64,000 nt of DNA from Phallus indusiatus (GCA_027605045.1 JAQFWX010000001.1:620001-684000), one strand, 5' to 3'; numbered from the stretch's first letter, positions 33,190-45,800 are shown. The notes: generated from the sequence alone by a model not told the origin. Numbers and translations are program-made.

Positions 33190-33260
33190 GACCGGAAGGG
33201 GGAGTCGATCTAACACGCGAACCAAGCCCGTATCGCTACGCCACTCGTGATACTACCCGT
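33190..33260 (-). repeat. Possible tRNA-derived SINE fragment
   Basis: On the minus strand TGGCGTAGCG (A-box-like) is followed by GATCGACTC (B-box-like). No cloverleaf could be built. Weak evidence. Confidence 0.25.
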
Positions 33261-33512
33261 AACACGCGTAACAACCTAACTGAGAGTTCCCGCCGAAATG
33301 ACCAGACGCGTCGTTTGTAAGCCGAAGCATGATACTAGCTTCTAGACAGGGTTTGGGAGCATTCTGTCAGGTATGAGGGTACTGATCAGTAAAACAAAGA
33401 TCCATTCCGGCAGTTCCAGAGGGATTCTGGAGAACCTTTTATTCGAGAACATCGTAAGGAGACTTTAGAATGGCTTTGTTGATACTGGTTATAGGGCATC
33501 CAGTACCTTAAC

Positions 33513-33864
33513 TGTTAGGGCAACTCAGGGCACACACCTAGAGGAGGGAAAACCTAAGATCTATTGGGGGACAACGACTAACTACTCACCTAGAGGAGGG
33601 AAAACCTAAGAGAACAAGCTTAGGTATCCCCCTCTAGGGAAATCGCATATAAGTACAGGATACGAGGCACCCGACTGATCCCCATGGGATCCGAGGAGAT
33701 ACAGACAGAAATCGAAATAAATCGAAAAGATCGAGAAATCGAGAAAACGATGAAAATAGTGGAAATGACAAAATACGGGAAATGATGGAAATCGAAGTGT
33801 GAAATGAAATCGAAAGAAATCGAAGAAATCGAATAATAGGGCGAGGCGCTAGCGTACCGTAACA
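33513..33864 (+). mobile_element. LTR-like element, family 2, copy b
   Basis: 352 bp, TGTTAGGG...CCGTAACA, flanked by TTAAC on both sides (33508..33512, 33865..33869). Uninterrupted relative of 25920..26578, with a TATAAGTAC promoter-like box near 33647. Confidence 0.7.
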
Positions 33865-36465
33865 TTAACCTTGATTTTCAACTGATGATCAATTCGGTGG
33901 GGACTGAGCCCGGAGGCATAAATTATGTGTCACGAACAGCACCGAGAAGCATCCGAGTTGGATTGAGGATTAAGGTGGGTTGTGATACGCCACTATTGAT
34001 ATTACAAGCGAGAATATAACACATATCCGTAATGAAGCTCTATAGACTCCGAATCGGGGTCATTAGTCCGGTGGTGAAATTACTTGCAAACTAAATCTCG
34101 TTTCAGCGAATTCAAGCGGCGAGAAAACGAAGTGACACATATCAATGATCATTAAAGGTGTGTTACGCACGCATTTCATCGCCCATGGTGCTAAAATTTT
34201 AGTCATCAACCTGTTATTATTATAGTCAGCTGCGTGGTATCAAGGAGCTGCTATATTTTGAGGTTACCGCCAGGGGGAACAAAGTCATAAATCCTGTTGT
34301 TAGCTGACTTGACGTGGTGATTCAATACGTGGCGCAGTGGCGGCGATACATGTTTCATTTAAATAAGGGGACTGATGGTAAAGAAGGTGCCCGTAACATT
34401 TATTTTTAGGCCTCACCGATTATGCGTTTATCGCCATCGAAAAATCAGTGACAATATTTTTCGGAGTGGACAAGAACACTGTCATATCTAGATATCTGAC
34501 CTTTGGATATTATATTCAGAACATCGCTTAACAAATCCAGACCAAACGATAATTGAACCTACTTGAAACAGGTGTCGACCATGCGACGACGGCCCCTTTT
34601 TGCCAGTCACCGCCGTTTGAAAGGCACTCCACATGTCAGCGTGACTGACTGTCTTTTCCTATGAAAACGGAACAAATATCCACGAGTTTTAACTTAGTAC
34701 ACATCCGATACATTGGAGAGGTCTAGGTCGTCCCGCGTCCCGCCTGTGAACAGAATAAGCAAGACATGCATCATCATGAGATGATTTACACAATAGCGCA
34801 TGGAACACACGTCGAACGCGTTGTTCTCAAGCTTCTCCTTGAGCACAGATGATGTACACTTGAGTATATGAGTTAATCGTGTGATCAATGTTTTGAACGC
34901 GTATCACGAGCAAGCTTTGTTATCGGTGAAATTGAGGCGTACAGAGGAAGTCGCGAGAAGTCAAAGAATACAATCAACAGATGCCAAGAGGAATCCCCGA
35001 GGTGTTGTGGAGCTTCTGGCAAAAACCAATAGCGTTGTGTCACGCGTTACATACATTTTACGCGCCTTTCGGTGTTCTTCTCACTTCAAACATACTTAAG
35101 CTTGTCCGATACTCCCCGACGCACATCTTGTCCAAACAGTTCCTCCAGAAGTTGTAAGGAAGTTACCCACATTCGTGAAAGAAGGAGCTTAGCATTGCTC
35201 AGAGCAAAAAGGATCTAGCTGGTATGGTTTCATTGGAATTTAGTGTTGACAGAGGTATTTACAGATGGGCCTATGTGCAAGGTCGGTGTCCCCATTTGTT
35301 CGCAGTTTTCCGTGTTCCTTAGCTCGGTTTCAATATTTGCAATCACATTACGCCCCATTCTACTTCAACTGTCAGACCCTCATTCTCAACGGCACTACGG
35401 TTGGGCTGGTTGTGTTACGGTTTCCGGGCTAATTACCCTTCGCGTTGTGCTTATCGCTATATGTGACAAGATCACTTTTCTCTCGGGATCTGGGTACTGC
35501 AAGTAAACTAGTTGGCGATGTTGAAGATAAGAACTGCAGTCAGCATTACCGAAACCCAAGCCTTCAACTGAACTACGTATGTTACTCGCCTCGTTGTATT
35601 TGGGAGGTATGTACAACATCGTATATTAGTATCGTCCAGATTCCTAGGGAATGGTCAGTTTACTTCGACTCATTTCACATTCCCTGACTATCGCAAGAGC
35701 TGCTATAATCTAGCCGGGTGGTGAGAATGGCCATACAACATCCCATTAGATGTTTGAAATGGCGAGATTACAGAATGTGGCAATGACCTGGGAAACGCTG
35801 TTGGCACTTGCGCATCCAAGACAAAGTGCATATAAGTGCTGACCCGTGTTTCTGACTAACGTTCACTCATTTTATTCTAAAGTAGCTTTCACAGGACCAA
35901 TACGCGATCGTCTCACCAGTCCCACATCCCCGCCTTATCCAGCTGCCATTCTACCGGTTGATTCACTGCTGTTACCACATCGGGGTTAAATTCTACCACC
36001 TTTTCATTTATTAGCTACTCATCACTGTCACCTCCATTTTTGCAGTTTCACGCTGCCGCAACCATCGGTAATGCTGTGGTAACAAGCTCAAGGTCTTGTT
36101 TTTCAGTTGGTGCTATTCATATTATAGACTAGGGGGTTGGTCTCACATTTCACCTAAACTAAGAATTCATACTCTTGTTCTGATTGTGAGATGGACCAAC
36201 TAGTATTGACGTGCATTGTTCCTCCAAATGCGTTACAAGCTCACCTTGGAAAAAGACAATGATCCTTTACAATTAATAACCTACAATCACCGGAGAAGCT
36301 TGTGACCATAGAAACTACTTTGATATCGAATATCGACAATTCAGGTCAAGTTCTCGAAAGTATGTATGTCGCCAAACGCGAAAAATGAAATGAGATTGAT
36401 ACGACCCTGAAACTTATTTACGGTCAAAACGAGATCACTGACAGCGCCGGTGTCGGTACCGATTA
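33865..36465. other. Gene-poor interval
   Basis: No reading frame with coding character was found on either strand. It includes a short inverted repeat (GTTGGTCTCACATTT at 36134 against a partner ending GGACCAAC at about 36201). Probably decayed repeats. Confidence 0.4.
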
Positions 36466-36574
36466 ATGATCTCGGTCTCGGCTCTGAAGCACATACCCAT
36501 ATCTTGATACCTCCAGGGCGCTCTGGAAGTTTTAAGATGGGGGGTATGTGCTTCAGAGCAGAAGCTCAGATCAT
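36466..36574. repeat. Hairpin repeat family, copy 2
   Basis: 109 bp, same design as 23184..23290: ATGATCT-type ends, CGGCTCTGAAGCACATA arms and the loop CTCCAGGGCGCTCTGGAAG. Differences between copies tend to occur in the arms while pairing is kept. Confidence 0.7.
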
Positions 36575-37153
36575 TGATTGGCATCTTGAAATCTCCAGAG
36601 CGCTGATCACTGTTTGATTTGGCACACCCAACAATAGTGTTTTTACCTCACCTCGCTCATTTTTCATTCAGGTTTTGCGTTAAATTCCGAGCGGTGTCAA
36701 TTTAAATACCAAAAACTACATGAAAATTGCATCATGATGTCAGATGGATCAGATGAAAATCGCCTCAGTTGGGCGTGTAGCATCACGCATACGCTGGACT
36801 CGGTCTTTTTTTAGGCGTTTTCAAAGACCATGTCACTGATTTTGACAGTATACATTGGTTAATCATTGATGGGCGTGTAGAGATCTTGAAGTTCCTTCTA
36901 AAGTGTGATTAAGACCCACTGGCACAATGTCATGTCATCACCATAATCAGTGTTAAATTCTTTTCTTTCCCGGAGATAACTTCGTTTGAGATAGGCAGTG
37001 TGTGTATAATGTATCAGGCTGATGAGCCTGGGTGTTCATTCAGTTTATTATGAGCGGTGATGCTGGTGAATTGCCAGTAACCTTATTTGTTGTTTATATT
37101 GGTTACTAGTTATTAGTGTGATTTTAGAGACCTGATTCAGTAGTCTTGTGACA

Positions 37154-37163
37154 ACGTATATAA
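37154..37163 (+). promoter_or_regulatory. TATA box of DUF6533 copy 3
   Basis: TATATAAATG lies about 60 bp before the ATG at 37221. Confidence 0.45.
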
Positions 37164-37220
37164 ATGAGCAGTCTAGATTGAAATATGCAATCAACACCCA
37201 TACAAACTACCCTTAATAAC

Positions 37221-38968
37221 ATGAACAGCACAATGGATAACAGCTGGAATGTATCCACTGCGCTGATAGACACCCTTGTTGAGGATATTCAGCAAGAGTA
37301 TGTGTTTAAGCCCATGATTATGGTTCACGATGCTGAATCATAACTTATTAGATTTACCCTCACCCGGATAGCTATCGGTACTCTCAGTGAGCCAGTTGCA
37401 TCCCAAAGGACAAGAATCTATAATAACAAAAAACACAAGCACTCGTTTGTTATGCTGCATTATCCACGCTCCCGGAAGAAATAGAGTATATATGGTCCAA
37501 ACCTTTCAGCCTGCCTACATTGTTATACATTCTCACAAGATACGTCGTCCTAATATCTATGGGATTCAGACTCCTCAGTCACCTTACTTCTGTAGGTTGA
37601 ATATAGTAACATGCTCTAAAATTTTGACACACCTGACCACTTATAGTTGGAAATGTAGGAGAACAATGTATTTTTGGATATTCACAGATTCTAACAACAC
37701 GCTCTGGAGTTTGTGCAATGTGGTCATTAATGCCGGTAACTCTACGACACTTTTGGGACTCATTGGTGTAGATGGTCTGTGATTCTTTTCCATTGCTATT
37801 TGCTGGTACATATATATTCCAGGCTTGTTTATTGCTCGGACCTATTCATTGTGTCAGGGAAACAAGATCGTAATTATGGCTTTAAGTTTGGGGTTTTTGG
37901 CGGAATTGATTATAAATTTATATGGTGAAGGGATTAAAAAATTTGGAGCATTTCAAGCAGAGCTAACATTATGTTTTCCAGACATGATAGCATTTCCAGG
38001 ATGCGCAATAGGGTAAGACTTCAAATGTCATATCTCGTTTGTTGAAGTTTCCAAGATGTCTCCGCTTTCCACTGGATGCAGTGGTATGTATGATACATAT
38101 TTGTCTTTTCCAGCATTGGTCTGAAAAATCTCAGCTGAGAACACCATACTGTTGCTCTCACAAAGCATCATTAGTAGTATTACAAATTGCATTATCTTTG
38201 GCGTTTGCATTCAGAAGGTTTGGGGGGTGTGGAAGTTGAAGCTGAAGTGCCGAACTGGAATTCAAACTGGGGAGAGTCTTGTTTCTATCATATTGAAACA
38301 ATGTAGGTTTCGATAAGTCCTGAATATCAAGTTCATGTTAACAATGAATATGCAGCCATAGTGAGATTAAGGTAAGTATTGTTTAATAAAATTCGACATG
38401 ATTATTCTATATGCAGTATGTGACGCGCGTTGTCAGCCTCGTCGTTTTCCTTTCTATCCCGCAAGAAATTTTAATTGTAAGTTGAAATTGATACCACAAA
38501 GTCGTGCCTACCACCCCCCTCCCCTTCTTAGGGCATAACTTTGTATAATGTGAGTTCTGCCAGTGTATCTATTACATCAAGTTCAACCATTAAACCTACC
38601 TACTAGTCCTCCCAATCCATCCTATTCATAGAGAATAACCTCAATATTTTACTAGTAGGGTAATGTTGACTTGATTTGTTTTATATTCCACTTCCCTTCT
38701 GACCTTCCCCCCGAGTCTGTCAAGTGTTTTGACAGCTAATTTCACGCTAGATCTTCGCCGCTTAAACTCTGCTAAAATTGCAACGAGTAACATTGTCTTA
38801 CCAACGCTTCAATTTTCGAATGTTCTTCAACATGTTCAACAATCCATTATCGTGGAAATGTCGACTCCAGAAGAAAACTCTGAGGAACTTGAAGGAGACA
38901 ATTGTAATCTTGAACATACTAGTCATGCGCACGATATAGAGATGCAGAAGGATCAGCCCAAGAATTAA
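37221..38968 (+). CDS. DUF6533-family membrane protein, copy 3
   Basis: The only copy on the plus strand. Exon 1: MNSTMDNSWNVSTALIDTLV with two sequons. Exon 3: LPEEIEYIWSKPFSLPTLLY, the DUF6533 core with the first helices. Then an 8 nt microexon (TTGGAAAT), LCNVVINAGNSTTLLGLIG, a helix with LFIARTYSLCQG, the MIAFPGC motif, SIISSITNCIIFGVCIQKVW, WKLKLKCRTGIQ, and the tail exon TANFTLDLRRLNSAK with IIVEMSTPEE and an acidic end. The predicted topology is about seven helices with N-terminus outside. One small exon near 38050-38090 lacks an obvious acceptor, so integrity is not proven. Function unknown. Confidence 0.6.
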
Positions 38969-38979
38969 AGAAATGACTT

Positions 38980-38992
38980 GTCGCAGTGCGAC
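38980..38992. other. Palindrome downstream of DUF6533 copy 3
   Basis: GTCGCAGTGCGAC, 12 bp after the stop codon at 38968. Matches the palindromes after copies 2 and 5. Confidence 0.5.
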
Positions 38993-40030
38993 AGTGTTTC
39001 GCCTTTCAAGAGACTTTAATTTACCGATGTTCCAATGGGACTATAATTAATAGACTTCTAAAGTGATGTATCATACAAGAAGAGTAAACTATTTGGTGGT
39101 CGGACTCGGGAGTTTTTCCGAGCTCGACTTCTCCATTAGTTCCCAAAGGTCTTATCGCTTAGTGCGTGTTCACCGTTCTTCCGGCTTGTCTTGAGTTACT
39201 GTCTGCCCATGTTGTAATCTTTGATTTCACAATCATACCCTTCATCTCATATATGCGGTGCAGGTCAAAGATAGAAACTCGACCTTATAAATTATGATGC
39301 ACAAACCTCGGAAATAATAGTCCCTTCAGATGATTGTCGATCAATCGATCATACTTATCTTTCCAAAAAAAAAAACAAACGCACTAAATCTACCGATTAT
39401 CCAGCAGCATAAGCTAAAGCACACCGTGTAGAATGCAGGATCAATATATTTCGCATTGAAAATAATAGAAACATTTCAGGCGAGGTGAAGCGAATCCAGC
39501 TAAGCTCTCGCGAAAACGTCTCCGATTCAAGCATACGGGATCTAGAACGTCGGAAGGATCAGCACACCGTGTTTTTGAGTCAAGCAATCGCAACTCCAAT
39601 CTCAGCCAGAGACTCTGTGGCAGGTATCACACGCGAAACAGTGGTTCGGTATTGTTGAGCTACCCACCATGTTCGTATTGCCCGAATGCAGTGTTGCCGG
39701 AAAGTAGTCTGTTGCATTACAGAACTGATGATAACGAAGATGCCTCAGGCTCTAGCATTACTTTTTGACAAGAACCCTAGGTCGTATCTAAGTAGTAATC
39801 GGCCTCACGGCGAAAGTGATACAGTGACTCGCTGGGAAAGAGTGTCAGTACATCGTCTAAAGGCTCCAGCCAAAACGGTACCCTACTGGAAGTAAATACC
39901 AGGCGGTGCCCTAATTCCAAAATGACAATGGCATTCAAAGTGAGATCAATTCGTCATGCATCATAGCCTCCTCACTGAGTGAAGATACATTATGAGATCC
40001 TAATCTACTGACATGTGAGAGGTCAATATG
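38993..40030. other. Intergenic, no gene seen
   Basis: Between the 3' ends of DUF6533 copy 3 (+) and the acetoacetate decarboxylase-like copy B (-). Includes an A-run at about 39366. No supported coding frame. Confidence 0.4.
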
Positions 40031-40976
40031 TCAGATAGTCCCTTCCGATTCGTCAAAAGGTTCTAAAACCATTATATCCATCCCTCTCAAATAAACCCCA
40101 CCAGCGGGCCTAACTTTACCAAAATGAACACCATCCGCGAATTCACCGTATTCAAGGTTTTCTCCGAGTCTTCCGTCGTCTGATTCATTGGTTGATTGAA
40201 CGCTCATCAAACTCGCTCGTCCTTTCATCGTCGATTTAAACGTCCGCCATTGGTTCGTCGAAACTTCGCTAGAAGAGTTATGTAGACCTGGCAATGGAGG
40301 TTGGGTGAAGATGACATTCATGAATGGAATGTAGTCGGTGTTGAATGGTAAAGAGGGGTTGTAGCGGTATGGATTTAAGGTGCATATCACACTGAAAAAG
40401 GGCGGATTGGGTTTGGAACCATCCATGTGCGGTTGTGAGACTTTGATATGTACTTGTTTGAGTCCGTCCGGGCGGTTTTTTTGAGTGAATGTGAATGTCG
40501 CGGGATGTTTTGGGATATTCCAGTTATGACGACCTAAATTCGGTCAAGATTTGTACACATAAGAGTGATTCTCCTCAAAATACTCACCATTGTAGATGGA
40601 CGCTTCGCTGGATACATAGACGTTCGTTGCTCGCAAATGACGGTTACCGCCTGGCGTTTCAAACCACCCCGGGATGTACGCTAACTCATCATACGGACCT
40701 ACACAAAATTAGCCAGCTTTCAAATCGCGTTCCTACGTTGACATTCGTACCAACTGGCGAAGTGTGATATCTTATAATTTGGACGAATCCGAAACCCATA
40801 ATGCCGCCTTTGAATTTTCCCGACTTCTTCTCATCTGCAAAATCACTTCGTGCCTCTAGCTGACCATAAACGCCCGGATTACTTTCACTTGGATTCGAGG
40901 TTGGGATGACGTATGCTTCTCCGGTTAAATTCCAAGGAGGGGGGAAATGAGGCGGACGAGGATGGGAGTCAGACAT
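40031..40976 (-). CDS. Acetoacetate decarboxylase-like protein, copy B
   Basis: Exons complement(join(40031..40533,40588..40698,40751..40976)) give 840 nt, 279 residues, intact. Order of motifs: FPPPWNLTGEAYV, GFGFVQIIRYHTSPVG, PYDELAYIPGWFETPGGN, EASIYNGRHNWNIPKHP, SKPNPPFFSVICTLNPYRY, STNQWRTFKSTMKGRA. It shares intron positions and most of its sequence with copy A 26 kb away. The fold assignment rests on the Y-N-G-x-x-N-W-N-I-P-K region, which resembles the acetoacetate decarboxylase superfamily core; catalytic activity is not established. Cytosolic, no signal peptide. Confidence 0.65.
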
Positions 40977-41043
40977 TGTCATTTGTGTTACGCCACATGA
41001 AATGAGCACATTGAATCTAGTTATAGCAGTCAGATTGATCATT

Positions 41044-42470
41044 TTAAGCATCAGAATATCCTTTGATCAGTCTCTCACCGGGTTTAGTCATGCATTTTTG
41101 GGCACTGTAAACAAATTCCGGAGTGCCTCTATCATTGGAATTGAAATTGAGTCGGTACGTCGTGGCATCGTGACGTGCGTCGAAGAGAATATGCTGATCG
41201 GCATTGGTGTAAACATCCGTTGAAGAATAAGTGCGCCCAAAGTTATCGACCCGTCTTGTTTGTGAAAAGGAACTTTTGCCTGGATAGTTGGTAATCATGA
41301 TGACGCTTGAGCGATTGTACGGCTGTCCTGGAGTTTGAACGGGAACAAAAGAGTTCAGTGACACGGATAACTCCGAAATTCTTTTTCGTCCGTCACATTA
41401 TGTTTTTGCCACCGACTGCTCACTCTGTTGGCTAGGCAGTGTCAAACACGGGTAAAGTCAGTACTAGATCCAAATGCGACTGCTCTAGATCGGGACTGTA
41501 TAAAAGGACTGGCTAGAGTAGGGAGGTAGATTTGAGAGAGATAATTGAGTGGGAGAAGGAGAGCGCAGCGCTGTGGTTGGGAGGAGATATAATGGGAGCC
41601 GGTGTAGATATGGTTTACTGGGAGCGGAATTGTTCAAGATAAGCGTTCAAACCGATTTCGTGAAACGACGGGTCCGTTTCTACCCCGCGCATTGCGTTAT
41701 GGGGGCGTACTGCTGTAGAGTCTCAAGGTGTGTCCGTCTTACAGGTTTGGGGTTGAAACTCATTGTCCACTGGTCTAGGTCCTAAATCCCGATATATTCT
41801 CGAGACCAGGATGTTTTAGAAAAAAGGCTTGGTCTAGAGCACTGATATTATCCCGTTGGACTGCTTTTATTACCGCGTACGGTATTTATAACTGCTACCC
41901 CAGCGCTGCGCCGATATCTGAAGGATAAATGGGCTCGGTTCCTATGCGTTGATCCTGCGCAATAGGGTGTCCCATAATAACCAGGTCGTGTCTGCCACTG
42001 GCGTCGGCCGATACGAGCGCGCCGGTTGCACCTTCCAAGAGCCGTGGACCGACCTACTAGTAGTGCCAGGGTTAGAGCTCTTATGGGGAATGACCTCATT
42101 TTGAACCTTAGCTCTTATTCTACAAGGTTAAGATATCGCAGAAAGCTGCATGATGTCTGTTCAGAATTGCTGACTCTTCTTATCCGTGTTCGTGTTCGAG
42201 CTGTATCTATGCGCCGGTGCAAGAGTAATATGACTAACGCGATTGTATTTGTGGGTAGTAGACGTCGGATTCGGATGGTCAGGAAATCTTCACCAGGATG
42301 ACGAAGAGTTCTTATTGTGTCAGCCAATGGGCAGTTCCAATGAGGGAACACCAATGATTCTCATCCTCGGGACCGTATCTGAATCATTAAGGGGATGCAC
42401 GTGGCATTACCTTGTTGTTTGTTTTTAACATTTTTGTTGGGAATGTTTTTGATTTTCACGGTCTATCAGA
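41044..42470. repeat. Intergenic module, copy 1
   Basis: Shares blocks with 44890..45800 and 49220..50720: CCGTTCAAACTCC and GACAGCC near the left, GTTTTTGCCACCGACTGCT, and GCTACTCCAGCGCTGCGCCG near 41890. It contains a minus-strand frame (41044..41364, about 106 codons: QTPGQPYNRSSVIMITNYPG) that I do not recognise and that is not preserved in the other copies. Its right end (42360..42420, GGGGATGCACGTGGCATTAC) recurs at 53270. Confidence 0.5.
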
Positions 42471-42630
42471 AAGCTCTAATTATCTCCTGAGGACACCATG
42501 TGCGCATTTTTACAACAGTGAATCAAGATTCAATTTGGTAGAAAATGAATGGAGCTGTTGATTAACTCAATTTCTTACTGTGACGTGATATTATTGAGGA
42601 TATTGCATATGAAAAATACATCACATCATG

Positions 42631-44312
42631 TTATGAATTTCCACCGCACTCTCTCCTGTCATTTATCACATCGGGGATGACCATCTCCACGAGATGACTC
42701 TGATATCCGTGCTGAAGAGCATTAAAAGACCGAATCGTTGGTAACACGATATTACTGGTTCGAATTTTGGCAGAATTAAGGCGACGAAGATCTAGTGTAA
42801 AATAGGCCACCAATACACTCGCTATGTTTGAATTTATGATTGTGAATGGAGTCCTGGAGAATGACTGCAATATCTTGCTCTTATCAGTAGGAGAAAATAC
42901 CGAGATCATTTTCTGTGAAAGAAGTTGAAGGGTTGGGGAGCCTGAGCTTGAAGGTAGAGAGATGAACACTTACGCCGACAGTCTGAAAAGGATAATCGTT
43001 CATAGGTAGGTATTCGATACTTGAAATGTTTCAACTTACTAGTGACATTGCATGCGAGAAGGAAGAAACAATAACGAAGCTTTTAAAAAATCCGCCTATT
43101 AGACAACCGGAATGCGATAAACCTAAGACTCTAATCACCTCATTGCTATAATTTGATTGTTAATTAAGATTTATGATCCTGGAATTCGCTGTGCACAGCT
43201 TACATTGTTTAAAAATAGTAAAAACAAGATTTTTTTGGATTTGAACTCCAAAACCGTGTTTCAATTTCCATAATCCCCAAAGTTTACATATAGAAAGGCC
43301 AGATAAAATGATGTCGGCGGCAATGGTAAAAATGACTTCAAAAAGCAGAATCAAGGTGCCTTTATCTAGATTATTTTATGAGATAAATGTAAAAGAGCCA
43401 ATATGGAACATACCGCTGAGACTGACAGATTTCACAACTGAGACATCCATAAATGGAGCCAGGATTTTGAAGAATGTTGAAGTGCTTACCTTGTCAAACA
43501 CCCAGGGAACACGACCATACCTGTATTAGATGATTTTTAGCTTGAAATAATTTAGAATTAGAAATGCCTTCACCATAGACGGGAATAATCAATTGCACAA
43601 TTAAACAAAACCTGAAGGTTAAAGCCAGAGGTACTCCAAATCTAGTACCTTCACACAAGCTGCGCAAGGAATTTGCACGGGCGAGTACTAAGCCTGCCAG
43701 TAACATAAATATAAAGATCAAGGTACCTAGAACACGATTACTACGTAAGTCCACAAACCTTGGGTTCCAATATAAGATAAGATTGTCATGGAGTTTGTTG
43801 CGTTAGCGATCATATCGCAAGATCTTTTGGTTTACGGATTTTCGTTGGGTTTGATCAATCTCAAAAATTAGTCACTTACCTTCCCGGCTATAAACGATCG
43901 AGTTTAGTAAGGGACTGGCTCAAAGGGTAACTGTAGGGACTTACAGGGATTAGTCCGATGTTAACTGTAAAGCTGAGTCCTTCCCCAATCAAGGCCGCAT
44001 ATCTTGCGAAAATGTAAAATAAAGTGGGCAGGTTAAAGGGTTTGAGCCATATATACTCTACTTCTTCTGCCAGATTAGACAATGAGGTATATGAAAGAAA
44101 TGCTTGTTCCGCCGGGCCATATCATAAGTTTTCCTTCTTATCAGTTTTTAAATACGTTGCTTACCTAGAGAGCTCATTTGAAATAAAGTGAAGATATATC
44201 TAATGTCACCAATTCTAGTCATATATAAAAATGATTCAACAAATACATACCGGTCTTGATTTTCCTCAATAAAGGTGTTTATATATCCGACGGTGACATT
44301 ATTACGGTCCAT
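42631..44312 (-). CDS. DUF6533-family membrane protein, copy 4
   Basis: Best-preserved copy. Exon 1 (from 44312): MDRNNVTVGYINTFIEENQD, one sequon. Exon 2: YIFTLFQMSSL. Exon 3: AFLSYTSLSNLAEEVEYIWL then KPFNLPTLFYIFARYAALIG. An 8 nt microexon (CCGGGAAG) follows, then SCDMIANATNSMTILSYIGT, GLVLARANSLRSLCEG, FRFCLIVQLIIPVY, VVFPGC, a second 8 nt microexon (TCTCAGCG), IFTIAADIILSGLSICKLWG, SFSRTPFTIINSN and the tail LDLRRLNSAKIRTSN...HLVEMVIPD. All junctions are GT-AG and phase-consistent by eye. Likely a seven-helix plasma-membrane protein; ligand and role unknown. Closest relative in the window is copy 7. Confidence 0.65.
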
Positions 44313-44889
44313 CTTATTGAATATAGCTTATGATAGTCCCAATACTGTGTCCAAGCTCCTAAATACGACCGATATCATGCTGCTATCTCAGTAGCCTGAG
44401 ATCACAGTAAAAAAATGTCAGCCAGAGTAGGCCAATTATAATAGATTTTGTCTCACCATTTGAAATAGAGGTCGCGGCATGGTGTACACGTCACGGTCAT
44501 TTTGTCGCAAAACTCGAAAGCGTTACAGCCTCAACTCGCGAGCCGCGCACCTATCAACTCAAATAAGGCGTTTTCGATTTTTGCGACATGTCAGATGGAC
44601 TTGAACATTGACAGGCATGAAAGTAGGATAACATATCAATGCCATCAGCTTCATGGTTTTTTAACTCATTGCCAATCGTCATTAGCTCGAGCTTCAAGGT
44701 CAGGTGAAAAGTGAGAGTATCCATATCACCGTGAAATCTCAATTCCACGCCAAAGGAGCTTCCATCAGCCCATGGTGACCTAATTTCTATTTCAAACGGA
44801 TCCGAAATGTAAGAAAGCCCTCTAGATCCGTGACACCAAGCCGTTGATGGATCGCAAAGCGTAGTTGAATGTAAGTGAGCTGCCGAAAT

Positions 44890-45800
44890 CGAAGTAGAAG
44901 GTTTGTAAGGCTGTCCTCGAGTTATGGGGATTAGTGGAGTTTGAACGTGGAAAAAAACCAAACAGTTCAGTGGCACGGAAAAATCCGAAATACATTTTTT
45001 TCACTGGTCACATTTTGTTTTTGCCACCGACTGCTTATTTCGTTGGATGACACGTATGTCTACTTAATTGATGTAGTAAGTTCGATATCTAAAAACAGGG
45101 ACGAGCGTGAAAAGCAGGAAGAAAAAAGAAAATAGGTTTTATTCAAAAATAGTACTTCCTTTCATCACAGCCTGAGGTATACCGTAACTGGTTCTCTAAC
45201 CCTTAAAAATGCCTCAACGAACTCGTTTTGCGACGTACGAGGCTGTGGCTTATTACCTATTTCGAACAGTGTCAAACCCGGGTCAAGCTGGCACCAGGTG
45301 AATTCCAGTACGACGGTTCTGGATCCGAGGTGTGGAGGTGCGGGCAAGATTATGGAAGGCAAGCTACCGTGGTGTCTCTTACATATACTATCATCTACCG
45401 ATCGGGAATGCTGAGCTGATTTAGGTCCCGTATACTTGATCCAAGGACTTTTTTTCAAAGAAGCTGCACGCTTTGGTTACTTCTTGTTTCTGCGTTATAA
45501 AGTCTGGTAGGGTGTCCTATCCAGTTCGCGTTTGCCACTGCGCCTGCCTGATCTCGGCATCGTCCAAATCGCCGATACTAGCGCGGTTGCACCGTTGAAA
45601 AGCCACGACCATTCTGCTAATTGTGCCAGATTTGGAGCTCTTCTCCGGGGATGATCTCGAGTTATTTCTTGATCTTCAAGGTTTGGATAGCTCAGAACGC
45701 TGCAATGATGACGTCCGGTAGGCTTGTATACGGAACCGGGAAACACGCTCGTATCTCTCTGTTGATTTTCGATGAATTTTGTCATAAAGGAAGAACGCGC
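44890..45800. repeat. Intergenic module, copy 2
   Basis: Diverged repeat of the module at 41044: GTTTTTGCCACCGACTGCT at about 45010, ACGGTTCTGGATCCGAGG at about 45312, and the CGGTTGCACC block at about 45582. No conserved frame. The flank just left (44470..44890) also recurs near 48260..48610 and 55760..56230. Confidence 0.5.

Noticed and set aside
35243..35506. 87-codon plus-strand hydrophobic frame
   Set aside because: No homologous motif, no splice partners, and an antisense frame of similar length; it looks like chance.
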